Shown piece by piece: positions 9,703 through 20,075 of a DNA stretch of 64,000 nucleotides; position 1 is the stretch's first letter; each line of letters opens with the position of its first letter. The DNA comes from Gluconobacter frateurii (GTDB lineage Bacteria; Pseudomonadota; Alphaproteobacteria; Acetobacterales; Acetobacteraceae). The position numbers and the translations under genes were made by a program. The DNA is taken from the NCBI RefSeq assembly GCF_002723955.1, contig NZ_BEWN01000004.1, positions 62,001-126,000 on the forward strand, written 5' to 3'. Below the pieces are notes generated by a model. The model saw only the letters and a program-made list of their open reading frames with translations. It was not told the DNA's origin and did not search any database.

Positions 9703-10284
9703 ATGATGTCCGATATTTCATGGCTGCCCACCTGGGCAATGATGTGTCTCCTGATCATAGCCGGTCTGTTTGGGCTGGCGTTGCTGTGCATGCCATTTGC
9801 GGTCTTCGGCGTGAAGCCAAGGTTGCAGGAACTGGAATTCCAGATCGCGGAGCTGCGCGCTGAATTGCAGTCTCTCACGCTTCGCCTGACCGCACCTCCT
9901 TCAGACAGGACGGTGGCGTCAGGCCAGAGCGTAGAGGGCACCCTGCGTGCGCCTCTGCGCTCTACACCAGAGAAGATGCGCTCTGGGGAGCCTGCACCGT
10001 CAAAGACGGCAGATTATTTCGAGCCCGCAGCAGTTGTCCGTGCCGACGGCCCGACATACGAGGATGGCCCGATGGCTGCTGATCCAGAGGTTCTGCGTCG
10101 TGCCGTTAAAAAGCAGGAGCCAGCGAAAAGCTGGTCTCGTGCGCCTTGGGAAGATGAGCGTCCGCAAACGGGTAACCGTGAGCGTGAAGAACTCGCACCG
10201 CGTTCTGTAGCAACCCGCAATGACGACGAAGAAACATTCCGTCGCCGCGCCGAACCAAAGCTCCGCTGGCCGCCAAGGGGCTAA
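9703..10284 (+). CDS. Hypothetical membrane-anchored protein
   Basis: A 193-residue protein with one hydrophobic segment at about residues 11-34, a short coiled-coil-like helix at about 40-62 (LEFQIAELRAELQSL), and a charged Pro/Arg/Glu-rich C-terminal tail of low complexity. Not recognised. It follows gapR in the same direction by 49 bases and converges with proB. The start could be either of two adjacent ATG codons (9703 or 9706). Confidence 0.62.
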   Translation: MMSDISWLPTWAMMCLLIIAGLFGLALLCMPFAVFGVKPRLQELEFQIAELRAELQSLTLRLTAPPSDRTVASGQSVEGTLRAPLRSTPEKMRSGEPAPSKTADYFEPAAVVRADGPTYEDGPMAADPEVLRRAVKKQEPAKSWSRAPWEDERPQTGNREREELAPRSVATRNDDEETFRRRAEPKLRWPPRG

Positions 10285-10300
10285 AGCACTGTTATGACGA

Positions 10301-12498
<2,198 letters not shown>

Positions 12499-12522
12499 CG
12501 CTCGCGCTTGGGGCGCGGTGAC

Positions 12523-12789
12523 TTATTCGGCGGCTTCCGGCAGCGCCACGGAAACGTGGACGCGGCCTTCGGCGCGACGCTGGAACTTCACATGTCCGTC
12601 CACGAGGGCGAACAGGGTGTGATCGCGACCAACGCCGACATTGCTGCCAGCCTTCATCTTGGTTCCACGCTGACGGACAATGATGTTGCCTGCCAGAACG
12701 CTCTCGCCGCCGAACTTCTTGACGCCGAGACGGCGACCGGCGCTATCGCGCCCGTTACGACTGGAACCGCCTGCCTTTTTTTGTGCCAT
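12523..12789 (-). CDS. rpmA: 50S ribosomal protein L27
   Basis: Basic 88-residue L27 that reaches the peptidyl-transferase centre. It starts [20 protein letters not shown], the conserved N-terminus, and contains VKKFGGE and IIVRQRGTK. No Firmicutes-type cleavable N-extension is present. It follows rplU by 28 bases. Confidence 0.97.
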   Translation of the reverse strand: MAQKKAGGSSRNGRDSAGRRLGVKKFGGESVLAGNIIVRQRGTKMKAGSNVGVGRDHTLFALVDGHVKFQRRAEGRVHVSVALPEAAE

Positions 12790-12817
12790 GGCTGTTTATC
12801 CTTCCTGGTGCGGGCTA

Positions 12818-13132
12818 TCAGGCCGCGTTGATCGCGTCGATGCGCAGCACGGTGACGTGCTGACGGTGGCCGTTCTTGCGACGGCTGTTCTGACGGCGAC
12901 GCTTCTTGAAGATGATGACCTTGGCCAGACGATCCTGTGCGACCACGGTGGCCGTCACGGTTGCGCCTGCAACCAGAGGTGCGCCAACGGTGACGCTGCC
13001 TTCGCAGCCGACCATCAGGACGTCGGAGAAGGTCACGGTGCTGCCGGCTTCCGCCTCAAGCTTCTCAACCTTCAGGATGCTCTCGGGAGCAACACGATAC
13101 TGTTTTCCGCCCGTGCGGATGACTGCAAACAT
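12818..13132 (-). CDS. rplU: 50S ribosomal protein L21
   Basis: A 104-residue L21 beginning [14 protein letters not shown], with [25 protein letters not shown] rRNA-binding C-terminal half. It is the first gene of the rplU-rpmA-obgE-proB run; the promoter must lie in 13133-13415, where nothing else was seen. Confidence 0.97.
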   Translation of the reverse strand: MFAVIRTGGKQYRVAPESILKVEKLEAEAGSTVTFSDVLMVGCEGSVTVGAPLVAGATVTATVVAQDRLAKVIIFKKRRRQNSRRKNGHRQHVTVLRIDAINAA

Positions 13133-13415
13133 TCTGGAAACTCTCGCTGTTCCGATCTCGTGGCTGCTTTTGCCGGGGTATTCCCGATCTGGCGCAACCC
13201 AGTCGCTTCTTATCGTTGGTTCCTGTCATATCTATGAAAGACGGACAGAACAGGCGGGTCGATACAGGCCAGCAGCCTTTGCGTCAATCAAAAACAGCAT
13301 AGTGAGGCGCTTCAAGCATGCTTTTTTCAAGGTACTTGGCCGAGCCCTCTTGCAATGTCCTGAAAACCTCGCCATAAGCCGCTCCATCGATCAGGCCTGT
13401 TTACGCAGGCTGTAC

Positions 13416-13512
<97 letters not shown>

Positions 13513-13932
13513 CAAAAATTCCCAGATTTTTCAGAGAGTTATCTGATTTATCAAAATTCATCCCGCCTTGGGCCCCATCTTAAAAAATGCTTCATCGTGC
13601 AGCGTCCGGACGCGATATGCGTCGTCCTGTAAATTTATCGACGCGACCTGCTAACTGAAATCCTGTCATTCCCCGAGGCATCCAGATAATCTGAGGCCGA
13701 GACTGAAGCAGCACTCCGCAAAAATTCGCTCAGAAATTTCTTGAAATCGTCGCCCGTGTTCAGCTAACGTTCTCTCGTTAGTTGACGCCACGTTACAGAA
13801 GACTTCCACAAGGGAAGTGCACGACCTGCCTCTGATCGAAGCAGCAATTTTGCAGAATCTTGAACGCCCAAAAAACCAGCGAAACCGGTGTCATCGTGAG
13901 CCCTGCAAGGGGCATGGTTGGATAAGCGTGTC
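13513..13932. other. Non-coding left end of island
   Basis: No supported gene in about 420 bases between attL and the excisionase-like frame. A minus-strand frame over 13764-14183 is Arg/Ser-rich and antisense to the better-supported plus-strand gene. Confidence 0.4.
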
Positions 13933-14179
13933 ATGGATTCTATACTATCAAGTCGTCTTTCGGATGACTTTTTCATAAGCCGTCGCGAAGCTGCGATACG
14001 GCTCTGTGTCTCTCTCTCTCTCCACAATTGATCGGTATGTCGCGGCTGGAGTTCTGCAGCGCTACAAGATCGGACCACGCCGGACGCTCTTTCGGCTACG
14101 CGACGTCGAGCATCTCGTCCGTCGCGACGATGTCGGCTTTCAGGCACCTGCGCCAGTGCGCTTGAGGTCGGATTTCTAG
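13933..14179 (+). pseudogene. Excisionase/AlpA-type HTH protein, frameshifted at a (TC)7 tract
   Basis: From ATG at 13933 the frame reads FISRREAAIRLCVSLS and then hits a stop at 14029. In the frame used after a TC-dinucleotide run (14009-14022) it continues as TIDRYVAAGVLQRYKIG, then RRTLFRLRDVEHLV, to a stop at 14179. Together these form an excisionase-type helix-turn-helix (Xis/AlpA/MerR-like) of about 80 residues, which fits a gene next to an att site. With 5 or 8 TC units the frame would be open; with the observed 7 it is closed. It could be a pseudogene or a slippage-controlled gene. Confidence 0.6.
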
Positions 14180-14223
14180 TCATCTCGCCCCTTCAGGGCC
14201 AGATCCCCGCAAATCCCGCTTCA

Positions 14224-14909
14224 ATGCTGAAAGTCGCCCAGATGTTTGATGTCGCTGAAATAGAATTCTCTTGGGACGCTCCCTGGGGCTCCCTCGAAGT
14301 CAAAAATGTTGCCCAGGATTTTTTCTACTGGCTTCTCACGAATGTCTTCAGAGGCCCCACGGATGGAACTTATACAGATCCTGATCACCCGCAGGGCAGT
14401 TGGTCACTGTTAGACATTTCCAAAGCCATCGAGCGCTCTTTGCCGCGTGATATCGGCGCAAGGTGGTCCCGCGTTTATTTTGAAAGCCCAAATTTCTCGG
14501 ACAGAAAAATAGATGAAATCATAGAGAGGCTGACACTGCGACAGCCCCATTCGATAATAGGGGCCCGCACTTTTGGGCACAGACAGATGCACTCATGGAA
14601 TTGCTGTTCGCTTGGACATCCTTCTGGTCTGATGCATTGACACTGGATGACCTTCTTCCGCAGCTGACATCAGGCCGGATGATCCAGGTTTATGACGAAT
14701 ACCGGAAGGCAGGTCTGCCACTCAATGTGATTGCAGAGCACGTTCTCTTTTATAAAAGACCAATCCGATCCGATGAGCAGCGCGATGTTGCTCGCGCTTT
14801 GAGGGATCTTGGTTGGACACAGCATCGCACTGCTCAGGCCCGGCGTTGGATAGCACCCCCTGATTTTCCATCGCGAGACCGAAACAAGCCCCGATGGCAT
14901 CACAGGTGA
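14224..14909 (+). pseudogene. Unrecognised protein split by a frameshift
   Basis: Two plus-strand frames appear to be one gene: 14224-14640 (138 residues, starting MLKVAQMFDVAEIEFSW) and the frame opening near 14572 that contains 14595-14909 (104 residues, ending PRWHHR). One extra T in the TTTT at about 14571-14574 would join them as ...GARTFWAQTDALMELLFAW. The joined product would be about 228 residues, soluble, Trp/Asp-rich, with a C-terminal RDVARALRDLGWTQHR helix reminiscent of primase/VapE-type winged-helix tails (weak). No family assigned. Confidence 0.42.
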
Positions 14910-15188
14910 AGCCCCTTTGAGGCACAGTGGAAAGCAGCACGCTAGGGGGCGCCGTAGAAGCAAATCTGACACCCCCAAGTTGTCAGCTATGGGGGGTAAA
15001 CGGAATGTCCGCTGTTCAGATGAGACAGCGGACATCATCAGCCTATTTTCACCAGACTACGTCTGTTGTTTCGATCCATTTCTGGATGGAAGTGTGCTGA
15101 GGCGTCTAGAACATCCGATCAGGCTGCAATTGCGTCTGTCAAACTCCGAGCTAAGACGGATTTTTCGTAGCACAAAAATCGAGAGGTT

Positions 15189-15970
15189 TTAATCGCAATT
15201 TATAATATACTCATCTTTTTTAAGTGAGAATTTATAAAACTCAATACTTTTATTGAACTCTCTTATTTTGGATTTTAAGCTTTCTTCAAATCTTTCTTCA
15301 GATTCGTCCCCAAAAAAAACTTTCGTTATAGTTCCTTGTAGAAATTTCACTAATCTTTTGCCATTATTTATTTTGACAAAATATCTCCATTCTTTCTCGT
15401 AACTCCATGTTTCTGCTTTTTTACTTAAAATATCTCTCATTAGATCGACTTTTTTATCAACCTTGTATTGAGGGATAAAGCCGAACGGTTCGAATTTTGG
15501 TCTAATATCAGTATATTCTACTTTCTCCAACATATTAGAAGGCGTTTCTTTTATAGAATATTCTAAGCAAACTCCTTTGTGATTTTCAGCGTAATGTGAC
15601 CACATAAGAATATTCGAATTACATTCGGAAAGACAAAATATTCCAATTCCTTCTATACCACATTTCCATTCGGAAATAATTTCCTCATCTGTTTTCCTAT
15701 ATAATTCTTTTCGTAAGTTCTTTATGAAATTAGCCCTATTATGAATTTTATTTTTCCTTATCTGTCCTTTTTTATCTTTTTTCGTATTATCATAAATATC
15801 ACCAAGTGTTTTATTATCTAGTTTTTTTCTATAAAAGGAGCGCAATCAAAAGGATCATTGAAATCATTTGGGTTTTCCGCCCAAACTGTTTCGTTTTTAA
15901 TACCAGAGAGCAAACGGTCCTCATTCGGACGACTATATTTATATAAATATTGAGGAAGGGAAGAGGACAT
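15189..15970 (-). pseudogene. DUF2971 protein, frameshifted in an A7 homopolymer
   Basis: The minus strand from ATG at 15970 reads QYLYKYSRPNEDRLLSGIKN and ETVWAENPNDFNDPFDC, the hallmark N-terminus of DUF2971. It then stops after FIEKN because the A run at 15822-15828 has 7 instead of 8 bases. One more A gives FIEKKLDNKTLGD and continues to 15189 with the rest of the domain (CLSECNSNILMWSHYAENHKG; YEKEWRYF). Base composition is strongly AT-rich, unlike any neighbour, indicating recent transfer. DUF2971 proteins have no settled function but are frequent in islands. A sequencing error in the homopolymer is possible. Confidence 0.75.
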
Positions 15971-16318
15971 ATTTTGTTCCTATTATCATTTCTAATTTAC
16001 ATGCTGAAGAGTGGCAGCTTCATATCTCTAGCACGCTATGCCGCGTTCAGATTCCCGTGAAGCTTCTTAAGAATAGTCATCTCGACCTGCCCCTCCCGAG
16101 CTTCATTTCGCTATCGAGCTTCTCGTCGTCGGTCCGTTATGCGGAGTGTACTCGAGGCATACTACGTCTGAGATGTAGGCGACTGCCGCCTGTCTGCTCC
16201 TGCGTCACTGAACGGACAGGCAGTTCAGGGGGGGGGGGGAACCGAGCAGTCTGCTTTCCGAGTGGAAACAGTCAGAAGCAGACGTTTCCGATCGCTTCAA
16301 GTAGTTCACCTCTTCAGT
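15971..16318. other. Non-coding stretch with poly-G run and repeat unit
   Basis: It holds a 12-base G run (16228-16239) and the first copy of a 24-bp repeat (16175-16198). A 103-residue plus-strand frame is Ser/Arg-rich and not supported. Confidence 0.4.
16175..16198 (+). repeat. 24-bp direct repeat, copy 1
   Basis: GTAGGCGACTGCCGCC followed by TGTCTGCT; matches copy 2 at 17865-17888 at 23 of 24 positions. It opens an imperfect hairpin (GCCTGTC 16189-16195 with GACAGGC downstream). Confidence 0.6.
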
Positions 16319-17599
16319 CTATGCTGAAGGTGAGTCGGCGGCCGGGGGCGAGTTCGGATTGGGGATAAGTCTTATTACCATAGGGCCTTGGAAAGGTTCC
16401 CTGCTATCGAAAGCGTATGGTCGCCAACTCCCAACATTTCCGTAATGCTGGAAAACATCGTCAAAGACTGGACTTCCAATAAAATCTGGCTCTTTCACAT
16501 CCCTGTCAGAGAAAGGAAGATGGAAAACGAATAGAAAACAACCTAGCCGAAATTCACCCACGATGTGCGGGAGCGGCGACTTCTCGTCCTTTCGGATGTA
16601 GACCGTCAGTTGTGCAGACGAATTTGGCGGAAGCGGTACGATTGCAGCCTGCACTGGTAGAAGGGCGCGGACTGGAGACGGCACTACTCCGTTACGCACC
16701 CAATCTATAGTCCGAGTGAGGTGAACCAAGTTGTCCTCGGGAATGATCGAAAGCACAAACTTCGCTAATGTGCGGTAACAGCGTTCCGGTATGATGGGCA
16801 AATCACCAGCCAAATCAATCGTGACCACGCCGTCTTCGTTACGAAGCTTCTCTCTCGGCACGGCGACAACCATTTTCTCGCCATCGTTGAGGATCGTGCC
16901 TCCATGACTTTCTATGCGAAGGTTTCCGGCGCGGCCAGTAATTCCAAGGAAAGCACGCTGGATTTTGAGAAATTCAAGAAGGTGCGGCTCCAACTCATTG
17001 CCGAAGAACTCGTTGCAATCGTCACACTCGTCTGCGAGTGTCAAATGAATGTTCCCAAGTGCGCGCGAGATTGCATGCGCTTGTTTCACGAATTTGGCCC
17101 CATCCGCCCTGGAACGTCGACAGAACCGACAGGTGCGCCGCTCAATCTGTGCGTTGCCGACCTGCGTGCGCCGATCAGTACGAGCTACACAGCAATTATA
17201 TTTGCTCAAAAGCCCACCAAACAACTGCTCATGTTTGGTGATATCCTCCTCCTTCACCGTACCATTCGACCACCCGACCAACATCTCGAAGACGCTAATC
17301 TGCGCCGATGTCCACTCCCTCGCCGGAACAACAACAAATCCTTCATCGTCGGCGAGCCCCCCAATTAGCTTAATGAACGCACCAAGCTGCGGGGCGTGTG
17401 CGCGCCGCTCGGCACAAAAGTTAGCGATGGCGGTTTTCAGCACTGGGGTGGCGCGCTGGACCGCCTCGGTGTTTATTTTGCCATCCTGAACCGTCCCAAA
17501 GATACCGAAGAACGCTACGATGTCAGACTCGCCACAAACGTGGAAATCTAAGCGGTGGTGTCGATCCTTCGTGAAGATATCGACCGAAAATAGGGGCAT
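16319..17599 (-). CDS. HNH endonuclease-like protein (HNH_5 type)
   Basis: A 426-residue protein with a central zinc-ribbon/HNH region: C157RFC160, then VKQAH175AISRALGN, then EC192DDC195N196EFFG. This pattern (two CxxC pairs, AHxI..ALGN, CN..FG) is typical of the HNH_5 endonuclease family, often found in restriction or defence loci. The N- and C-terminal regions are unassigned. Its ATG overlaps the TAA of a short upstream frame (TAATG at 17597-17601). It is flanked on both sides by copies of a 24-bp repeat. The substrate is unknown. Confidence 0.75.
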   Translation of the reverse strand: MPLFSVDIFTKDRHHRLDFHVCGESDIVAFFGIFGTVQDGKINTEAVQRATPVLKTAIANFCAERRAHAPQLGAFIKLIGGLADDEGFVVVPAREWTSAQISVFEMLVGWSNGTVKEEDITKHEQLFGGLLSKYNCCVARTDRRTQVGNAQIERRTCRFCRRSRADGAKFVKQAHAISRALGNIHLTLADECDDCNEFFGNELEPHLLEFLKIQRAFLGITGRAGNLRIESHGGTILNDGEKMVVAVPREKLRNEDGVVTIDLAGDLPIIPERCYRTLAKFVLSIIPEDNLVHLTRTIDWVRNGVVPSPVRALLPVQAAIVPLPPNSSAQLTVYIRKDEKSPLPHIVGEFRLGCFLFVFHLPFSDRDVKEPDFIGSPVFDDVFQHYGNVGSWRPYAFDSREPFQGPMVIRLIPNPNSPPAADSPSA

Positions 17600-17820
17600 T
17601 ACGCGATAGTCCTCGAAATGTGTATATGCGGGGCACGGTCGTCAGGGTTCAAGAGGTACTTAACTACCGGCTGCGACAAGTCGACCTCACCAGTCCGCAT
17701 CGACGATAGCCTCGCACTCATAATCGGCCAGATGTGCTCCTAGACCCACAGGTCGTCGATAGAGTCTTTTTTTTGGGGGGGAGATAAGCGCAGATCGACT
17801 TTGGCGCGCCGTACCGTCAT
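17599..17820 (-). pseudogene. Short frame interrupted by an in-frame TAG, coupled to HNH gene
   Basis: From ATG at 17820 the frame reads MTVRRAKVDLRLSPPQKKDS and IDDLWV, then TAG, then EHIWPIMSARLSSMRTGEVD and more to TAA at 17599, which overlaps the HNH gene start. Apart from the single amber codon it is open for 73 codons and crosses a C7A8 run. It may be a degraded gene, or the part after the amber codon may restart at ATG 17721 (40 residues). No family recognised. Confidence 0.35.
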
Positions 17821-17864
17821 GTCAGCTTTCGGGAAACACGAAACTCGCCTACAAGATCGGTAAA

Positions 17865-17888
17865 GTAGGCGACTGCCGCCGGTCTGCT
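17865..17888 (+). repeat. 24-bp direct repeat, copy 2
   Basis: Second copy of the unit at 16175-16198 (one mismatch). It forms the left half of a stronger hairpin: CCGCCGGTCTGCT (17876-17888) with AGCAGACCGGCGG (17901-17913), 13 bp perfect, 12-base loop. Confidence 0.6.
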
Positions 17889-18101
17889 TCAAATTCATTG
17901 AGCAGACCGGCGGTTAAGGGGAGGAGTGGAAGGGCACGAAAACGAACGCTCAAGATATTGAGGCCCGTATCTGCAGGATCAATCCATCATCTCACGTTTC
18001 CACCCAACTCTTTCCTGCGTCTTATAATCGGCAGATTAGATACCATCCAGACCGTATAGATCTTTTATGAGTATCGCTTAATTCCCAACGCTGTCGTCAC
18101 G

Positions 18102-19049
18102 TCATTCCATATCACTTGGACCATCTGCCTTGAGGTGTTCTCTTCGATGACAGCGAGGGTAAAGCACTACAAGGTCGTTAACGGACGTATCGCGCACACC
18201 TTTAGCAAGAATAATGCGATGGTGTACTTCGAACATCTTCCTTCGATCCTCAATTTTTATCCATTGATCATTTGCTGCGGTATAACCGCACTCTTCATCT
18301 TCGCATGTATATTCCCCAAATTTTTTAATATTTGAATCAAGTGCTGCATCTACTGCTGCTTTCGATCTAGCTTTTTCATATCGCGCTCTGCGTGGAATTA
18401 AATAACCCTCACGATATTTTTTTTCTTCCTTGATTACATTCGATGGAATTGACGAAGGACGATCCAGTATCACTTCACGTAGTCGACAACTGCCAATTTT
18501 GGAGGAAAGTCCAGAAGCTAGCTTATCAAGAGGGATTACATTCGTTCCGTCACTCTGATTGAATGGACGTGGCTCGCAGCTTAGAATATCCGCAAACGAT
18601 ACCGGGGGGTGACTCAACCAAACTCGGAGAAATGGCACTCCCATAGGCCACCGAAATTTACCATCATCCGAATTAAAATCTTCTCGCTGTAAATCTTCTT
18701 TATGTAAGATTTCTTCAGCAGGCAGATTCCCTGGATAGGCTAGAGCCACACCGTAGAGCGCGCGTGGAACTCCCCCATATTTAGCAGCTCGTTTCAAGCT
18801 ACCCATAGCAAGTAAAAAGGGCTGTCGTGGATTCCCGCCCGTAGCTTTTACCTCTTTGGCCCGATTACATAGATAAAATTGCATACTATTTCCGGGAAGT
18901 ACAGCAGCGCACCAGCGTAGACGCCCGTCTGCACCAAACTCACCTTCGCCGTATCCCATCACAGCACCAACAATGGATCCGAAAACAGCCTCCAATTCGG
19001 CCACATTTACTTCAGGGCCAGTAAACATCGGGGTCGTATTAATACTCAT
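18102..19049 (-). CDS. HNH endonuclease-like protein with a Cys-to-Tyr change in the zinc site
   Basis: A 315-residue protein whose C-terminus has the HNH/McrA layout: C249EDEEC254GY, FEVHH277R, N291DLVVLYPRC300HRREH. Usual members read LCPxCHR; here the first Cys of that pair is Tyr297 (TAC, one G-to-A step from TGC), so the zinc knuckle may be impaired. The N-terminal 240 residues are unassigned and may be a specificity domain. The gene stands alone with the same orientation as the other HNH gene. Confidence 0.7.
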   Translation of the reverse strand: MSINTTPMFTGPEVNVAELEAVFGSIVGAVMGYGEGEFGADGRLRWCAAVLPGNSMQFYLCNRAKEVKATGGNPRQPFLLAMGSLKRAAKYGGVPRALYGVALAYPGNLPAEEILHKEDLQREDFNSDDGKFRWPMGVPFLRVWLSHPPVSFADILSCEPRPFNQSDGTNVIPLDKLASGLSSKIGSCRLREVILDRPSSIPSNVIKEEKKYREGYLIPRRARYEKARSKAAVDAALDSNIKKFGEYTCEDEECGYTAANDQWIKIEDRRKMFEVHHRIILAKGVRDTSVNDLVVLYPRCHRREHLKADGPSDME

Positions 19050-19323
19050 GCGAACTCTCTACGTTAATTCAACCCTGCAGTCTTTATATGTTTCGAGAAT
19101 GCGATTTGTTGCAATAGCCATCATATGGAGCAGGAGCGCAATATAATTTATGGTAGAGTACCTATGCCTCATTTTGAGATGTTATTTTGGACTTGTGCTT
19201 GATCGCATGTGAGGCAGCTTCACGGACTAGGATGGTTCTGGTCTGAACAGGCCTCCAGGATTAGGCGATGCCCTGTTCTCGCAGAGCGAGCCGGTGCTGA
19301 AAACGGCTCTGCCAGCAAGCCTT

Positions 19324-19590
19324 CTATTTGGCGCCACCCATCAGCTGCATGTTAACCACATCAAGATGATCAAACCCCAGATTGCGCAGATTGTCATGCT
19401 CAGCTCTGGTCAGATTTTCCGCACTTTGGGGTGGTTGCCACAACACATCCTCACCTCGCACCACCCCCATCTTGGTCACGATCACAAGGCTATCATTATA
19501 AGAACGTAGCGCTTTCTGGATGATCTGGTTCGTGACATGCTAGCCATAGAAGTAACAAGTACCGATATGATTGACGCTAGCTTCGACAGC
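19324..19590 (-). pseudogene. Aldo/keto reductase fragment
   Basis: The minus strand from about 19590 reads AVEASVNHIGTCYFYG, a TAG, then HVTNQIIQKALRSYNDSLVI, then TKMGVVRGEDVLWQ and NLTRAEHDNLRNLGFDHLDV before a stop at 19324. This matches the central part of aldo/keto reductases (GVNHIDTADFYGPHV...ATKVG...LRNLGLDVLDVV). Both ends of the family are missing and there is an internal stop, so it is a relic. Confidence 0.6.
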
Positions 19591-19650
19591 AAAGCTTTGA
19601 GCTAGTGATGTCCGGTATGTGAAAAGCGATCTAGACGGCTGCAGGTCTTA

Positions 19651-19689
19651 CATGAAGGCGTAAGCGGCAGGTCCGCTTACGCCTTCATG
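19651..19689. repeat. Perfect 17-bp inverted repeat, 5-base loop
   Basis: CATGAAGGCGTAAGCGG, loop CAGGT, then the exact reverse complement. There is no T tract on either side, so it is not a typical terminator. It may be a REP-like unit, a recombination remnant or a protein-binding site. Confidence 0.65.
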
Positions 19690-20075
19690 TCGGTCATATA
19701 GGCGCGTTGAATGGTTTCCCGAAAGCCGACATTGCTCTGCAAACCACCATAAAGCGAGTTTTGGGACTTAGCTGCCGTTCGTAGGCACAGTGGCGAAAGT
19801 CACCTTCTGGCGGGAGCGGACATTTCTGTGGCTTCATATGCCCAATTGGCGTACCCAGCGCGAAGCTGTCGCCTCTGCTTCCGGGTAATGAGCGCGGTAA
19901 GGTGTGTCTGGCAAAGACCGACCCTCGGCAGGCATTCTCTCCCAGCGCCACTTCAATTGCGGCATTCTTGGACGGCTCCGGGTGCGCAGCCAATCGCAGC
20001 AGCCCTCTGCGTCGCTCAAGCGACGTGGATACCCGGCTGCTGGAGCCATTTGTCCACAGACTCTTGTGGATAGCG
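19690..20075. other. Region without a supported gene
   Basis: Overlapping frames on both strands give low-complexity products. The minus-strand reading near 19795-19835 (PEGDFRHCAYERQL) resembles a peptide often over-predicted in sphingomonad-type repeats, suggesting transferred non-coding DNA. Confidence 0.35.

Noticed and set aside
13764-14183. Minus-strand 139-codon frame
   Set aside because: Arg/Ser-rich product antisense to the excisionase-like HTH reading, which has a recognisable motif.
16228-16239. G12 run as a phase-variation switch
   Set aside because: It is not inside or just upstream of a convincing gene; assembly or homopolymer error is equally possible.
16057-16368. Plus-strand 103-codon frame over the poly-G run
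   Set aside because: Low-complexity translation that includes the G12 run; no family and overlaps the end of the HNH gene.
19294-19509. Plus-strand 71-codon frame
   Set aside because: It is the antisense of an aldo/keto reductase fragment that is readable on the minus strand.
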